64,000 nt of DNA from positions 1-64,000 of the forward strand of contig JABTVC010000002.1 of NCBI GenBank assembly GCA_015075005.1, read 5' to 3'. Shown here piece by piece: positions 26,838-36,383 of the stretch. Position 1 is the stretch's first letter. The number at the start of each line of letters is the position of its first letter. The stretch is from Planctomycetia bacterium (GTDB taxonomy: Bacteria; Planctomycetota; Brocadiia; Brocadiales; Brocadiaceae). The notes under the pieces were generated by a model, which was given only the letters and a program-made list of their open reading frames with translations, ran no database searches and was not told the DNA's origin. Both the position numbers and the translations under genes were made by a program.

Positions 26838-28030
26838 TCTCTCATAATTGGAGGTTTAGAAAGGATATCTTTTATAATCTTCAGGCCCTCATCGATGTGC
26901 TCTTTTTTAACATTAAGCGGAGGCATAAAGCGAATGACTTTGTCGTGAGTACAATTAAGGAACAGGCCTGCCTGGATACAATTTTTGATAAACTCTGCCC
27001 CCCCCACCGTAAGTTCAATTCCAATCATGAGGCCGGTACCACGCACCTCGTGTATAATTTTATATGTTTTTTGAAGTAATTTTAACTGTTCAACAGAATA
27101 CCTGCCAATTTTTGCAACATTATCAAGCAGGCCTTCTTTTTCAATCGTTTCAAACACGGCCACCCCTGCTGCACATGCCAGAGGATTCCCGCCAAACGTA
27201 GACGCATGGCTGCCGGGGACAAGGCTCTTTGCGATTTCTTTTTTAGCCGTCATTGCACCGATGGCCACACCACCACCAAGCGCCTTTGCCAATGTCATAA
27301 TATCAGGCTCAATATCATAGTGCTGATATGCAAAATATTTTCCGGACCTCCCCATACCGCATTGAACTTCATCGAGGATCATCAGCAATCCTCTTTCGTC
27401 ACACAGCCTTCTTATCCCTTGCATAAATTCTTCGGTAGCGATATTAATACCCCCCTCACCCTGGATAGTCTCCAGCATGATAGCGCAGGTCTTATCGTCG
27501 ATTGTTTTTTCCAGTGCCTCCAAATCATTAAATGGAACGTAAGAAAATCCTTCAACAAGCGGGGCAAATCCTTTTTGATATTTTGGTTGTGCAGTTGCGG
27601 TAACCGTGGCGATTGTCCTGCCATGGAACGAGTTTAAAAAAGTAATTATCTTATATCTGCCGGTATTTGAGTTATGGATACGGGCAAGTTTGATCGCTGC
27701 CTCATTGGCCTCTGCGCCACTGTTACAGAAAAAGCACTGACCACCAAAGGATTTTTCAGAAATGTACTTTGCCAGTAATCCCTGTGGCTCTGTATAATAG
27801 ATATTTGGTGCATGCTGGAGTTTCGCAGCCTGGCTTTGAATGGCTGCAACGACATTTGGATGACAGTGCCCTAACAGACTCACCGCCCAACCTGAAAACA
27901 GGTCAAGGTAGCGCTTGTCCTCTGCGTCCCATATATTCACACCACTTCCTTTGACCAGCAAGATAGGATTCCTAATATAGTTGGGAATGACATAGCGATC
28001 ATAAATTTCTTTAATCTCTTTTGTATTCAT
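26828..28030 (-). CDS. argD: Acetylornithine aminotransferase
   Basis: About 400 residues from the ATG at 28030, which has AAGGAA seven bases upstream; a possible start at 28087 would add 19 residues directly after argB. PLP-dependent class III aminotransferase: FSGWAVSLLGHCHP, CNSGAEANEAAIKLAR, ILDEVQCGMGRSG, and the Schiff-base Lys in TLAKALGGGVAIGAM. It catalyses N-acetylornithine formation from the semialdehyde. It is encoded between argB and argF. Confidence 0.96.
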   Translation of the reverse strand: MNTKEIKEIYDRYVIPNYIRNPILLVKGSGVNIWDAEDKRYLDLFSGWAVSLLGHCHPNVVAAIQSQAAKLQHAPNIYYTEPQGLLAKYISEKSFGGQCFFCNSGAEANEAAIKLARIHNSNTGRYKIITFLNSFHGRTIATVTATAQPKYQKGFAPLVEGFSYVPFNDLEALEKTIDDKTCAIMLETIQGEGGINIATEEFMQGIRRLCDERGLLMILDEVQCGMGRSGKYFAYQHYDIEPDIMTLAKALGGGVAIGAMTAKKEIAKSLVPGSHASTFGGNPLACAAGVAVFETIEKEGLLDNVAKIGRYSVEQLKLLQKTYKIIHEVRGTGLMIGIELTVGGAEFIKNCIQAGLFLNCTHDKVIRFMPPLNVKKEHIDEGLKIIKDILSKPPIMRECL

Positions 28031-28087
28031 TCTTTTATTCCTTGAGTCTGACAGAAAATGCTCTTCATCTGTCTTGATTATTCTCAT

Positions 28088-28975
28088 TTACACGATAATT
28101 TGCGTTCCGACACCTTTGTCGGTAAAAATTTCCAATAAAAGTGCATGCGGAATTAGCCCGTTGATAATATGCGCCTTCTTTACCCCTGCTTTCACGGCAC
28201 GAATACAAGCCAATGCCTTAGGTAGCATTCCATCACTGATTATCTTTTTATCAATAAGCTCGTGAACTTCATCTTCGTGCAACGTAGAAGCAAATGACTT
28301 CTCGTCATTCGGTTTCGTCATAATGCCGTGCGTGTTGGAGAGAAAAACAAGCTTCTCTGCACCAAGCGATTCTGCTATAAACGCGGCAACATTATCTGCA
28401 TTGACGTTATAAACATCCCCACTTATACCTCTTGCAATAGGCGGCACAATGGGAATCGTACATGAATTACATAAATTCAAAAACTTATCTTTATCAATAG
28501 CCGTAACTTTACCCACAAAACCAATATCGAGTTTTTTTAACTCCCCACGATCTGTCTTCGTTTCGACATAGTATTTTTCTGCCTTTACGGCGCAATCCCC
28601 ATTTTCCCAAACACAGACAGCATCATTGCCCAAATCGGAAATCTTTTTTACTATAGCTGCGCTGATCTGATTGATCAGTACATCTTTTGCTATCTCCAGG
28701 GTCTCACGATCAGTAGTTCTATGCCCCTCGACAAATTTCGGACTCAATCCCCTCCTTGTCATTTCCTGGCTAATATGAGGGCCACCACCATGCACCAGTA
28801 CGGGCAGGATTCCAACGGTCTTCATAAAGACAATGTCCTGAAGCACGCTAGTTAGCACTTCGTCGCTAGACATTGCCCCTCCACCAAACTTGATTACAAC
28901 CACTTTATTTTTAAATGATCGTATATAAGGAAGGGCTTCGATGAGTATACTTGCCTTACGTATGGCATTTTCCAT
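28088..28975 (-). CDS. argB: Acetylglutamate kinase
   Basis: 295 residues; phosphorylates N-acetylglutamate in arginine synthesis. The kinase-fold motifs are VVIKFGGGAMSS, VHGGGPHISQEM, and VYNVNADNVAAFIAESLGAEKLVFLSN with the catalytic loop, then GGMLPK-like DGMLPKALACIRAVKAGV. It is the first gene of the argBDF-rph set, with about 190 bp of upstream DNA for its promoter. Confidence 0.97.
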   Translation of the reverse strand: MENAIRKASILIEALPYIRSFKNKVVVIKFGGGAMSSDEVLTSVLQDIVFMKTVGILPVLVHGGGPHISQEMTRRGLSPKFVEGHRTTDRETLEIAKDVLINQISAAIVKKISDLGNDAVCVWENGDCAVKAEKYYVETKTDRGELKKLDIGFVGKVTAIDKDKFLNLCNSCTIPIVPPIARGISGDVYNVNADNVAAFIAESLGAEKLVFLSNTHGIMTKPNDEKSFASTLHEDEVHELIDKKIISDGMLPKALACIRAVKAGVKKAHIINGLIPHALLLEIFTDKGVGTQIIV

Positions 28976-29187
28976 GAACGAATATACCTGTGCTACATAC
29001 CAAAAGCCTAATGATAGTAAAAAGAAGTCCGAATTATAACAAAAGAGGGTTTCGTGTCAAGGGCAAACACAGGCGTTTCGCAATTTAAGAGGAAAAGTTG
29101 CACCAAACGATTTTGCCGCACGAGCAGGAATCTCCATACATTTGGGCATCTATGATAAATTTTTGGAAAGTACTCATTGTTGAATGG

Positions 29188-31122
29188 CTACAAAATCTTA
29201 TGGGCTTCGATCTTTTCATACAGTACCTTTCGACTGATTCCCAGCAGTTCTGCGGCCTTGGACTTATTGCCTCCCGTTGATTTTAGTGCATCCATAATCA
29301 TCTCAATTTCTAATTGCTTTTGGGCTTCGTAAAGAATTCCTGCAGATTTATATTTTTGCACCTCCACAGCAGATTTATTACAAATCTCTTGCGGCAACAT
29401 CTCCACCCCAATCATACCATCATCAGGTGAAAGGGTGACAACCCTTTCGACAACATTCCTTAATTCCCGCACATTGCCAGGCCATCTATAATTTGAAAGA
29501 AATACCAATGCCTCCGGGGTAAAACCTTTGAAACGCTTACCAACATCGGCGCAAATCACCACCAAAAAATGTGCAATGAGCAAAGGGATATCCTCTTTGC
29601 GTTCACGCAGCGGTGGAATGTGGACGGGCACAACGTTTAACCGGTAAAAGAGGTCTTCCCGGAACCCCCCGCCAATCATAGCGGCCTTCAAATCTTTATT
29701 GGTTGCAGCAAGGATACGCACATCAACCTTAATTGTCCTGGTCCCGCCTACCCGTTGCAGTTCCTTCTCCTGCAAGACGCGCAGCAGTTTTGCCTGGGCC
29801 TGAACATGCATTTCTCCAATTTCATCAAGAAAAATTGTTCCCTTATCTGCCACCTCAAAAAGACCCTGCTTAGTCCCCATCGCACCCGTAAATGCCCCTT
29901 TTTCATAACCAAAGAGTTCGCTTTCGATTAAATCCCTTGGAATCGCAGCACAGTTTAAAACCACAAAGGGCTGGCCGGACCTCGAACTGTTGTAATGGAT
30001 GGCCTTTGCGATTACCTCCTTTCCTGTACCGCTCTCGCCGGTAATAAGGATACTATAAGGAGAGTCAACAACCTTTTTCACCAATTCTACTGTTTCTTTG
30101 ATCTTTAAACTCGTACCAATAATATCGTCGAAAGAAGAGGAAACCCTTTGCTGTTTTTTGAGATTTTTATTTTCAAATTCAACCCGCTCCTTGGCCTTTT
30201 TAAGGACATCAAGGAGTTCTGCATTATAAATTAACAATGCTACCTGAGACGCGATACCGGTAAAAAGATCCAAGTCTGCCTTAGAAAACTCGTAGTTTTT
30301 ACTCTTGCTTTCTATTTGTAATATACCTAACGTCTTTTGAGGACATATGAGGGGAGCACACAGGATGGAATTAGCGCCAATTATCTTTATACTCACACTG
30401 ACCCCGGAATCCATTTGTGTATCCATAATAAGTAAGGATTTTCGTTCCCTGATGGCACGCTGGGCAAGCGTCTGACTCAGGAGATTCTCTTCCGCTGGCA
30501 GAGTAGTGTCCCTTGTCTGAATTGTCCGAATGGTCAATGTATCCTCTCCGGGGTCTTGTGAAGCCACAAAGCATCGCCCGGCATGGGGAAACACGGCAAA
30601 TATAATTTGTATAATCTCTTTCAGCAATACATCAATATCGAAAATATTATCGATTGCCTTAGTAATATCCTGGAAGATTTTTAAGCTTTTTTGTAATCGC
30701 TCAAATTCCTCTTTGCCAGCGGTCTCATGGCTTATTTTTTCACCAATAGTACCAATCGGTACAGGATCTTTTGATGCCATGATAATTTGTGTGTACTCGC
30801 TGGAAGGATATGCCGTGCAATCCGCATGTATGGATTCGGTATTTCTGAAGATGAGGGTATGCTGCCCGATACCTATCTGGCCACCGCCAGGAATGACTTG
30901 GGGAGTAATTATGCGTTCATTATTTAGGAAAACCCCATTCCGGCTGCACATATCCTCAATAAAATATCCTTCATCAGACTTGCTGATTTTTGCATGATGA
31001 CGAGAAACCATGAGATCATCAAGCATGACATCGGTAGTGGGTGCACGACCAATAATGGTGATATCTTTTAAGGAATATTTTTTTTCCTGCCCCGGAATGG
31101 TTACATCGATTAGTTCGGCCAT
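29188..31122 (-). CDS. Sigma-54 activator with FHA and GAF domains
   Basis: 644 residues. The N-terminal FHA domain (about 1-95; IIGRAPTTDVMLDD then VSRHHAKI) binds phosphothreonine peptides. A GAF domain (about 150-310) is followed by a coiled linker. The AAA+ sigma-54 interaction domain (about 335-570) has Walker A GESGTGKE, the GAFTGA loop and TIFLDEIGEM, and a Fis-type helix-turn-helix closes the protein (NKSKAAELLGISRKVLYEKI). FHA replaces the usual receiver domain, so a Ser/Thr kinase signal is likely. The target genes are unknown. It lies 30 bp downstream of rseP. Confidence 0.94.
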   Translation of the reverse strand: MAELIDVTIPGQEKKYSLKDITIIGRAPTTDVMLDDLMVSRHHAKISKSDEGYFIEDMCSRNGVFLNNERIITPQVIPGGGQIGIGQHTLIFRNTESIHADCTAYPSSEYTQIIMASKDPVPIGTIGEKISHETAGKEEFERLQKSLKIFQDITKAIDNIFDIDVLLKEIIQIIFAVFPHAGRCFVASQDPGEDTLTIRTIQTRDTTLPAEENLLSQTLAQRAIRERKSLLIMDTQMDSGVSVSIKIIGANSILCAPLICPQKTLGILQIESKSKNYEFSKADLDLFTGIASQVALLIYNAELLDVLKKAKERVEFENKNLKKQQRVSSSFDDIIGTSLKIKETVELVKKVVDSPYSILITGESGTGKEVIAKAIHYNSSRSGQPFVVLNCAAIPRDLIESELFGYEKGAFTGAMGTKQGLFEVADKGTIFLDEIGEMHVQAQAKLLRVLQEKELQRVGGTRTIKVDVRILAATNKDLKAAMIGGGFREDLFYRLNVVPVHIPPLRERKEDIPLLIAHFLVVICADVGKRFKGFTPEALVFLSNYRWPGNVRELRNVVERVVTLSPDDGMIGVEMLPQEICNKSAVEVQKYKSAGILYEAQKQLEIEMIMDALKSTGGNKSKAAELLGISRKVLYEKIEAHKIL

Positions 31123-31153
31123 AGAAATAAAGGACAGAGCGTGAGGTCATTTG

Positions 31154-32965
31154 CTAAAGCGTCAGCAACCGCATGATGTCGTTCCGTGTAGCGTAAATGA
31201 CCAGGGTAATAATAAGACCGAAACCTATATATTGAGCAATGGAAAGTGTTCTTTGACTCACAGGGGAACCCTTGATTCGTTCAATGGCTAAAAACAGCAG
31301 ATGGCCGCCATCGAGCACGGGAACAGGTAAAATATTCAGCAGCGCGAGCTGGAGACTCAAGATACCGAGAAAATACACCAGTTTACCAAAACCCACCTTT
31401 GCAGATTCGTAAGATGCCTGAGCGATAAGAATAAATCCACCCACATTCTTTGTTGAAAGTCTTTGTGAGAAAAATCCCTTTACCGTGAGATATAATCTCT
31501 GCACATTGATAATAGCCTTTTCCGTGCCCACAAGACACGAACCAAACAGGCCATATTGCTTTATTACCGTTTTTTCCCGAAATTTTACTCCAATACTTCC
31601 CACGGCATTCTTTTCATCTTTTTGGGGTTCAATAGTAGATACAAATCGCTCATTTCCCCGCATCCACTCAATTACCATCGGTTTCCCCTGGCTCACCATC
31701 ACCATCTGCAGGAGGGCATTCCAATCTTTTGTCTCTTTCTCGTCAAGCGAAATAATCCTGTCACCAGGTTTTAATCCAATCTTTTCTGCAGGGAACCCCT
31801 CAACAAGCGAATCCACCTTCAGTCCATACAAAGGGGTAATCCCGCCTATAAATTCTTCTTTTGCTTTTTCGTCATCAAACAATACATGAATGAGGGTTAT
31901 CTTGTCATTCCTTTTAACGGTAAAGATACATGTCTTTTCCTCAGAGTCGATAACCTGCCTTCTTATGTCCGTAAAACCCATCACAGGCTGCGAATTCACC
32001 TCAACGATCTCATCACCTTTTACAAAACCTGCTTTGCTTGCAAGACTATTATTTTTTACACCATCAAGTATTGCCGTAGCACCGGAGAGGCCAAGCATCC
32101 ATCTGGCAGACTTGAAAGGAGCCACGTTAAGCTCAACTTCTTTATTATCTCTCAGCACAGTAATCACCATCTCTTTCGCGGGACTTACGGCCTCAGCCTC
32201 ACGAAACTCATCCTCTGTAGAAATCCGTTTGCCATTTACAGCAACCACGACATCCTTGACCTGTATACCTGCATTGCGAGCCGGGGAGTTGTTGTTTTCA
32301 AAGGCGAATATCTTATCAATTTCCAGGCTGGTAGCCGGCATAATTCCTATACGCTGGATGCCATGCTCTGCATCGTATCTAGGTACAACATTTACATCAA
32401 AGGTTTTATTGTCCCGTTCAACTTTGAGATTTACACCGTCAGACGGATTGCTCAGGGCAACAATCGTAAAAAGATCCTCAAAATCAGGGTCACTGCTTCC
32501 ATCAATCGAAACTATTTTGTCCCCACGCTGAATTCCAGCCTCCCATGCTGGCCAACCCGGCACGACCTGCCCCACCTCTGATGTAATAAAAGGCACACCA
32601 ATCTGAAAGGCAACAACAAAGGCAACAAATGCCAAAACCGCATTTAATCCAACCCCCGCCACCAGCACTGAGGCACGCTGTCCTACGCTCTTTGAGGAAA
32701 ATTCCCAAGGAGAACCATCCTTCTCTTCTTCCGGACCTTCACCAGCCAGCTTGACATAGCCACCCAACGGAAACAAAGAGAGCCGATACTCAGTTTCTCC
32801 CCATTGTTTTTTAACTATTGCAGGTCCAAAGCCCAGGGAAAAGGCCAGCACACGGACACCTATCTTTTTTGCCATAAGGAAGTGCCCTAATTCATGAACA
32901 AAGATAAGCAGGCCGACACCGAGAATAACAAGAACAACATTGGTTGATACGTTTAAATAAGGCAT
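31154..32965 (-). CDS. rseP: RseP-like site-2 protease with four PDZ-like domains
   Basis: 603 residues, well above the usual 350-450. The zinc site HELGH is at residues 24-28 in TM1, and the distal LDGGH site is in NILPVPVLDGGHLLF near the C-terminus. Between TM2 and TM3 I count four PDZ-like repeats at about 128-195, 213-283, 293-365 and 378-445, each with an A-G-hydrophobic-x-x-G-D type turn. E. coli RseP has two. Family role: intramembrane cleavage of anti-sigma factors or lipoprotein remnants. It overlaps the end of dxr by 13 bases. Confidence 0.92.
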   Translation of the reverse strand: MPYLNVSTNVVLVILGVGLLIFVHELGHFLMAKKIGVRVLAFSLGFGPAIVKKQWGETEYRLSLFPLGGYVKLAGEGPEEEKDGSPWEFSSKSVGQRASVLVAGVGLNAVLAFVAFVVAFQIGVPFITSEVGQVVPGWPAWEAGIQRGDKIVSIDGSSDPDFEDLFTIVALSNPSDGVNLKVERDNKTFDVNVVPRYDAEHGIQRIGIMPATSLEIDKIFAFENNNSPARNAGIQVKDVVVAVNGKRISTEDEFREAEAVSPAKEMVITVLRDNKEVELNVAPFKSARWMLGLSGATAILDGVKNNSLASKAGFVKGDEIVEVNSQPVMGFTDIRRQVIDSEEKTCIFTVKRNDKITLIHVLFDDEKAKEEFIGGITPLYGLKVDSLVEGFPAEKIGLKPGDRIISLDEKETKDWNALLQMVMVSQGKPMVIEWMRGNERFVSTIEPQKDEKNAVGSIGVKFREKTVIKQYGLFGSCLVGTEKAIINVQRLYLTVKGFFSQRLSTKNVGGFILIAQASYESAKVGFGKLVYFLGILSLQLALLNILPVPVLDGGHLLFLAIERIKGSPVSQRTLSIAQYIGFGLIITLVIYATRNDIMRLLTL

Positions 32966-34101
32966 TTTTTAACCTCCTGTCTTGCCCAGGTGTCTGCTGC
33001 CAGTATATCCCCGAGGCAAGGGTTTTTAATAAAATGATGATTATGTATCACCTTTTCTACATATGAAGCAATCTCTGTGAATTGAATTTTACCAACCAGA
33101 AACGCCTGCACCGCCACCTCATTGGCAGCATTAAGCGTAGCCCCCATCGTACCGCCCTCTTTAGCAGCCTGATAGCCAAGCCGCAAGGCCGGAAACTTCT
33201 CCATGTCTGGCTTCTTGAATGTGAGACTTCCTACACTCGATAAATCCAATGATTGTACCATGAGCGGGCTCCTTTCCGGATATGTTAAGGCATACTGGAT
33301 GGGCACCTTCATATCCGGCATCCCCATTTGAGCTATAACCGACCCATCACAAAATTCCACCATAGAGTGGATGATTGATTGCGGATGTATCACAACATCG
33401 ATTTGATCGATTCTCAGATCAAATAGCCATTTAGCCTCAATAATCTCCAATGCTTTATTCATCAGCGTTGCCGAATCTATGGTGATCTTCTGTCCCATCT
33501 GCCACGTAGGATGCTTGAGTGCCTGTGCGGGTGTCACATCAGAAAGTTTTTCCATCGGGTAATCATAAAAAGGCCCGCCAGATGCAGTAATAATGACCCG
33601 CTTAACCTCACATGGCTTACCGGAATGAAGAGACTGAAAAATTGCACTGTGTTCACTGTCTACCGGCAATATTTGATCTTTTCTGGCCAGCGGCATTACA
33701 ATATGCCCGGCCATAACCAGCGATTCTTTATTGGCCAGAGCAAGCATCTTTCCTTGCTCTATGGTAGCAATAGCCGCAGGTAAGCCGACCGCACCCACAA
33801 CGGCTGAAACTACAACGTCCACTTCTTCTCGTGAAACAATTTCCTTGAGACAATTGCTTCCGGTAAGTATATTTAGCTGATTTTTATGAAAGCGGCGCCT
33901 TAGCTTTTCGACAGACTCACAATCATTTAAGGCAACATATTCAGGCTTGAATTCCTCGACTTGCTCTGCAAGTAACTCCCACCGCGAGTTTGAAGATAAA
34001 CCAACCACCCGAAATTTATCCTTTAAATTTCGAACAACTTCTAAAGTATTTTTACCAATAGAACCAGTAGAACCAAGGACAACAATATTTTTCATAGTCA
34101 C
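32953..34101 (-). CDS. dxr: 1-deoxy-D-xylulose 5-phosphate reductoisomerase
   Basis: 382 residues; second enzyme of the MEP isoprenoid pathway. The NADPH site is GSTGSIGKNTLEVV. LALANKESLVMAG and PVDSEHSAIFQSL give the catalytic metal region, and KITIDSATLMNKALEIIEA is the family signature. The start overlaps ispG by four bases (ATGA). In anammox bacteria, MEP products feed hopanoids and quinones. Confidence 0.97.
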   Translation of the reverse strand: MTMKNIVVLGSTGSIGKNTLEVVRNLKDKFRVVGLSSNSRWELLAEQVEEFKPEYVALNDCESVEKLRRRFHKNQLNILTGSNCLKEIVSREEVDVVVSAVVGAVGLPAAIATIEQGKMLALANKESLVMAGHIVMPLARKDQILPVDSEHSAIFQSLHSGKPCEVKRVIITASGGPFYDYPMEKLSDVTPAQALKHPTWQMGQKITIDSATLMNKALEIIEAKWLFDLRIDQIDVVIHPQSIIHSMVEFCDGSVIAQMGMPDMKVPIQYALTYPERSPLMVQSLDLSSVGSLTFKKPDMEKFPALRLGYQAAKEGGTMGATLNAANEVAVQAFLVGKIQFTEIASYVEKVIHNHHFIKNPCLGDILAADTWARQEVKKCLI

Positions 34102-35150
34102 GCCATGAGGGCAATTTCTTCTAAAAGCTCATCTACCATCCGGTCTTCCGGTATCTTTCGCACCTTCTCGCCCTTCTTAAAAAGGAACCCGAACCCCTTC
34201 CCGCCTGCTATGCCAATATCAACCTCACGCGCTTCTCCAGGCCCATTCACTACACACCCCATGATAGCAATCTGTAAATGCTTTTTATCAGCCGGCAAAC
34301 GCTGCCTAACCTGCTCTACAATATTCACCAAATCTATTTCACAGCGTCCACACGTGGGGCAGGAAATAAGTTCTGCTCCCCGTCGTTTATAAAGGCCCAG
34401 GGCCTCAAGGATATCATAGCCCGCCTTTACCTCTAATTCCGATGCACCCGTGTAAGAGACACGCAAGGTGTCGCCAATACCTTCGGAGAGTAAGCCGCCG
34501 ATACCAATAGCAGACTTAATCATCGCCAGGCTTGGTGGCCCTGCTGCTGTAACACCTAAGTGCAGCGGATAATCACATTGGATAGCTATTGATCTATAGG
34601 CATCCAGCGTTGAAGGGACATCAGAAGCCTTGAGTGACAATACGACATCTTTAAATCCGAGCGATTCAAAGTGTTCACAATACCTCAAGACAGTCTTTAC
34701 CATCAACGTGGTTAGATTTTCATGTTCATCCCCTTCACCGCGCACGGAACCGGAATTAACTCCGATACGAATAGGAATACCCTTATTTTTAGCGGCAAGT
34801 ATTACCTCTTCGAGCTTTTTCCTGTCCTTCATGTTTCCGGGATTGATTCGTATTTTATCAACTCCCTGAGCTATAGCCTCAAGAGCAAGATGATGTCCAA
34901 AATGAATGTCAGCAACAAGCGGAATACTTATCTGCCTTTTAATAGCACCAAGACACCTGGCCGTAACAATCGTGGGTACTGCCACACGGACAATGTGACA
35001 TCCGATTGCCTCCAGTTCCTTAATCTGCCGGACAGTAGCATCTATATCCTCGGTATGGGTCTTGGTCATTGTCTGGATGGAAATGAGATTATCTCCCCCC
35101 ATCAAAACACCACCAACATTAACCACCCGAGTTTTGCGCCTTTGAATCAT
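34098..35150 (-). CDS. ispG: 4-hydroxy-3-methylbut-2-enyl-diphosphate synthase (IspG/GcpE)
   Basis: 350 residues; an Fe-S enzyme late in the MEP pathway. The TIM-barrel half has QTMTKTHTEDIDATVRQI and IRINPGNM. The [4Fe-4S] ligands lie in ISCPTCGRCEIDL and the MGCVVNGPGEA motif. It is first of the ispG-dxr-rseP group on the minus strand. Confidence 0.97.
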   Translation of the reverse strand: MIQRRKTRVVNVGGVLMGGDNLISIQTMTKTHTEDIDATVRQIKELEAIGCHIVRVAVPTIVTARCLGAIKRQISIPLVADIHFGHHLALEAIAQGVDKIRINPGNMKDRKKLEEVILAAKNKGIPIRIGVNSGSVRGEGDEHENLTTLMVKTVLRYCEHFESLGFKDVVLSLKASDVPSTLDAYRSIAIQCDYPLHLGVTAAGPPSLAMIKSAIGIGGLLSEGIGDTLRVSYTGASELEVKAGYDILEALGLYKRRGAELISCPTCGRCEIDLVNIVEQVRQRLPADKKHLQIAIMGCVVNGPGEAREVDIGIAGGKGFGFLFKKGEKVRKIPEDRMVDELLEEIALMA

Positions 35151-35160
35151 AATTTTTGTT

Positions 35161-35463
35161 ATTTAAGTAAACGCGACATAAAAATTGTACACTCAAGCGA
35201 CACAAATGATCATGTCACCTTTTTTTAATCATTTTGTATACATCCCTGTATATTAGCACGGATACATTGAAAAATTTCGCATCAAAGAGACAAAAAATGA
35301 GGATTGTCCCTATTCCAAAACTTGCATACCAGCCAAGTCTTGCTGAATTTATCAAAATATTGATTATATGAATGTTTTGTTAATTTATCAATTGTTAATT
35401 TCACGGGAGAAGCCTTCACCAAAATTATAGTCATCGCTGGTCGTGTTTCAGCCATTTTTTGAT
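35161..35463. other. Intergenic gap before ispG
   Basis: About 300 bp between the nxr terminator and ispG. An 83-codon ORF on the minus strand (35533-35282) runs through the terminator hairpin and has no recognisable features, so I do not call it. The part next to ispG is AT-rich and probably holds the ispG promoter. Confidence 0.4.
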
Positions 35464-35503
35464 CAAAAAAAATTCCAGTGAGATTTACGATCTCACTGGA
35501 ATT
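35463..35503 (-). terminator. Intrinsic terminator of the nxr cluster
   Basis: A perfect 14-bp stem (AATTCCAGTGAGAT and its complement, 35471-35484 with 35490-35503) around a 5-base loop, followed on the minus strand by a run of eight T. It lies about 55 bp after the stop of the last cupredoxin gene, so it ends the nxrC-to-cupredoxin transcript. Confidence 0.9.
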
Positions 35504-35556
35504 ATAAAAGCATACTTTCCGAAACAAAGGCATTTACTAACTTAAGCCACAAATCA

Positions 35557-36285
35557 TCATCTTCTTCTCTTTAACTCAAAATTTGCAGTAGCGGCCTTTC
35601 CTGCCTCCACCGTAACGTCCTGTGATACCTCCTTGAGTTTCTCGTGCCATGTCTTTACTACATATTTGCCAGGCGGAACTCCTTCTATTGTATAGTTTCC
35701 GTCTTTATCCGTCATTGCAAAATAAGGATTTTCAAAAGAAACGGCGAAACCAGCCATTTCACTATGAACATTACAAAGGAGCGGCGTCTCACCTACAACA
35801 TCAAAAACCACCTCTTTCACAACGCCTGTAGGATATGTCCCCAGGTTAAATTGCAAGGCTGCTGTGGGAGGAGAAAAGACATTGTGGCGAACTGCATCGC
35901 TGTTTGGAAAATCTGCCGTGGTGCCCTTCTGTATGGCTACAACACGGGGTACGTAAGTAAGATTTAACTGGTCAATAACCGCATGCTCTGTAGGAGGAGC
36001 AAACTTATTATCCCCAACTTTTTCAATAAAAACAATTGCATCTGCATTATTCCTCATCTTTTGACACGTTACAACACCTGTAATGGAACCGGCATTGTCT
36101 ACCTTAGGTAAATTCCTGACCACTTTCTTTAATTTTTGCTGTGCTTCCTCAAGCTTCTTCGTTGCTTCGGCTGCTTCCTCAGAAGTCAAAGCCTTCTTCT
36201 CGTCGGCTTGAGCCCATACACGTGAGTTCGATGAAATTGCGATACATAAAATCGCAAGAATACCTGAAATAAGATATTTTTTCAT
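35557..36285 (-). CDS. Exported cupredoxin with CarboxypepD_reg-like C-terminus
   Basis: 242 residues. A signal peptide (about 1-26, ending VWAQ) is followed by a short charged coiled segment (30-60). The cupredoxin fold has the type-1 copper ligands His134 (RHNVF), Cys171, His174 and Met177 in CNVHSEM, the C-x2-H-x2-M spacing of amicyanins. The last 60 residues form a beta-sandwich like carboxypeptidase regulatory domains (GNYTIEGVPPGKYVVKTWHE). It is last in the nxr transcript, about 100 bp after nxrA. It is a plausible periplasmic or anammoxosomal electron carrier for NXR. A second protein of the same design lies at 53766-54515. Confidence 0.88.
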   Translation of the reverse strand: MKKYLISGILAILCIAISSNSRVWAQADEKKALTSEEAAEATKKLEEAQQKLKKVVRNLPKVDNAGSITGVVTCQKMRNNADAIVFIEKVGDNKFAPPTEHAVIDQLNLTYVPRVVAIQKGTTADFPNSDAVRHNVFSPPTAALQFNLGTYPTGVVKEVVFDVVGETPLLCNVHSEMAGFAVSFENPYFAMTDKDGNYTIEGVPPGKYVVKTWHEKLKEVSQDVTVEAGKAATANFELKRRR

Positions 36286-36383
36286 AAATCTTTTCTCTCC
36301 TCCATCTTTGGTTTAAAATTTCTAAAATAAGCGAGCTAACAGACTTTTTTCATCTGTTAGCTCACTTTTATCTAACACGAGTA

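Noticed and set aside
31890-32531. 213-codon ORF on the plus strand
   Set aside because: Lies fully antisense to rseP, with Ser/Thr-rich composition typical of a reverse-frame shadow and no motif.
35282-35533. 83-codon ORF on the minus strand
   Set aside because: Overlaps the terminator hairpin and has no features.
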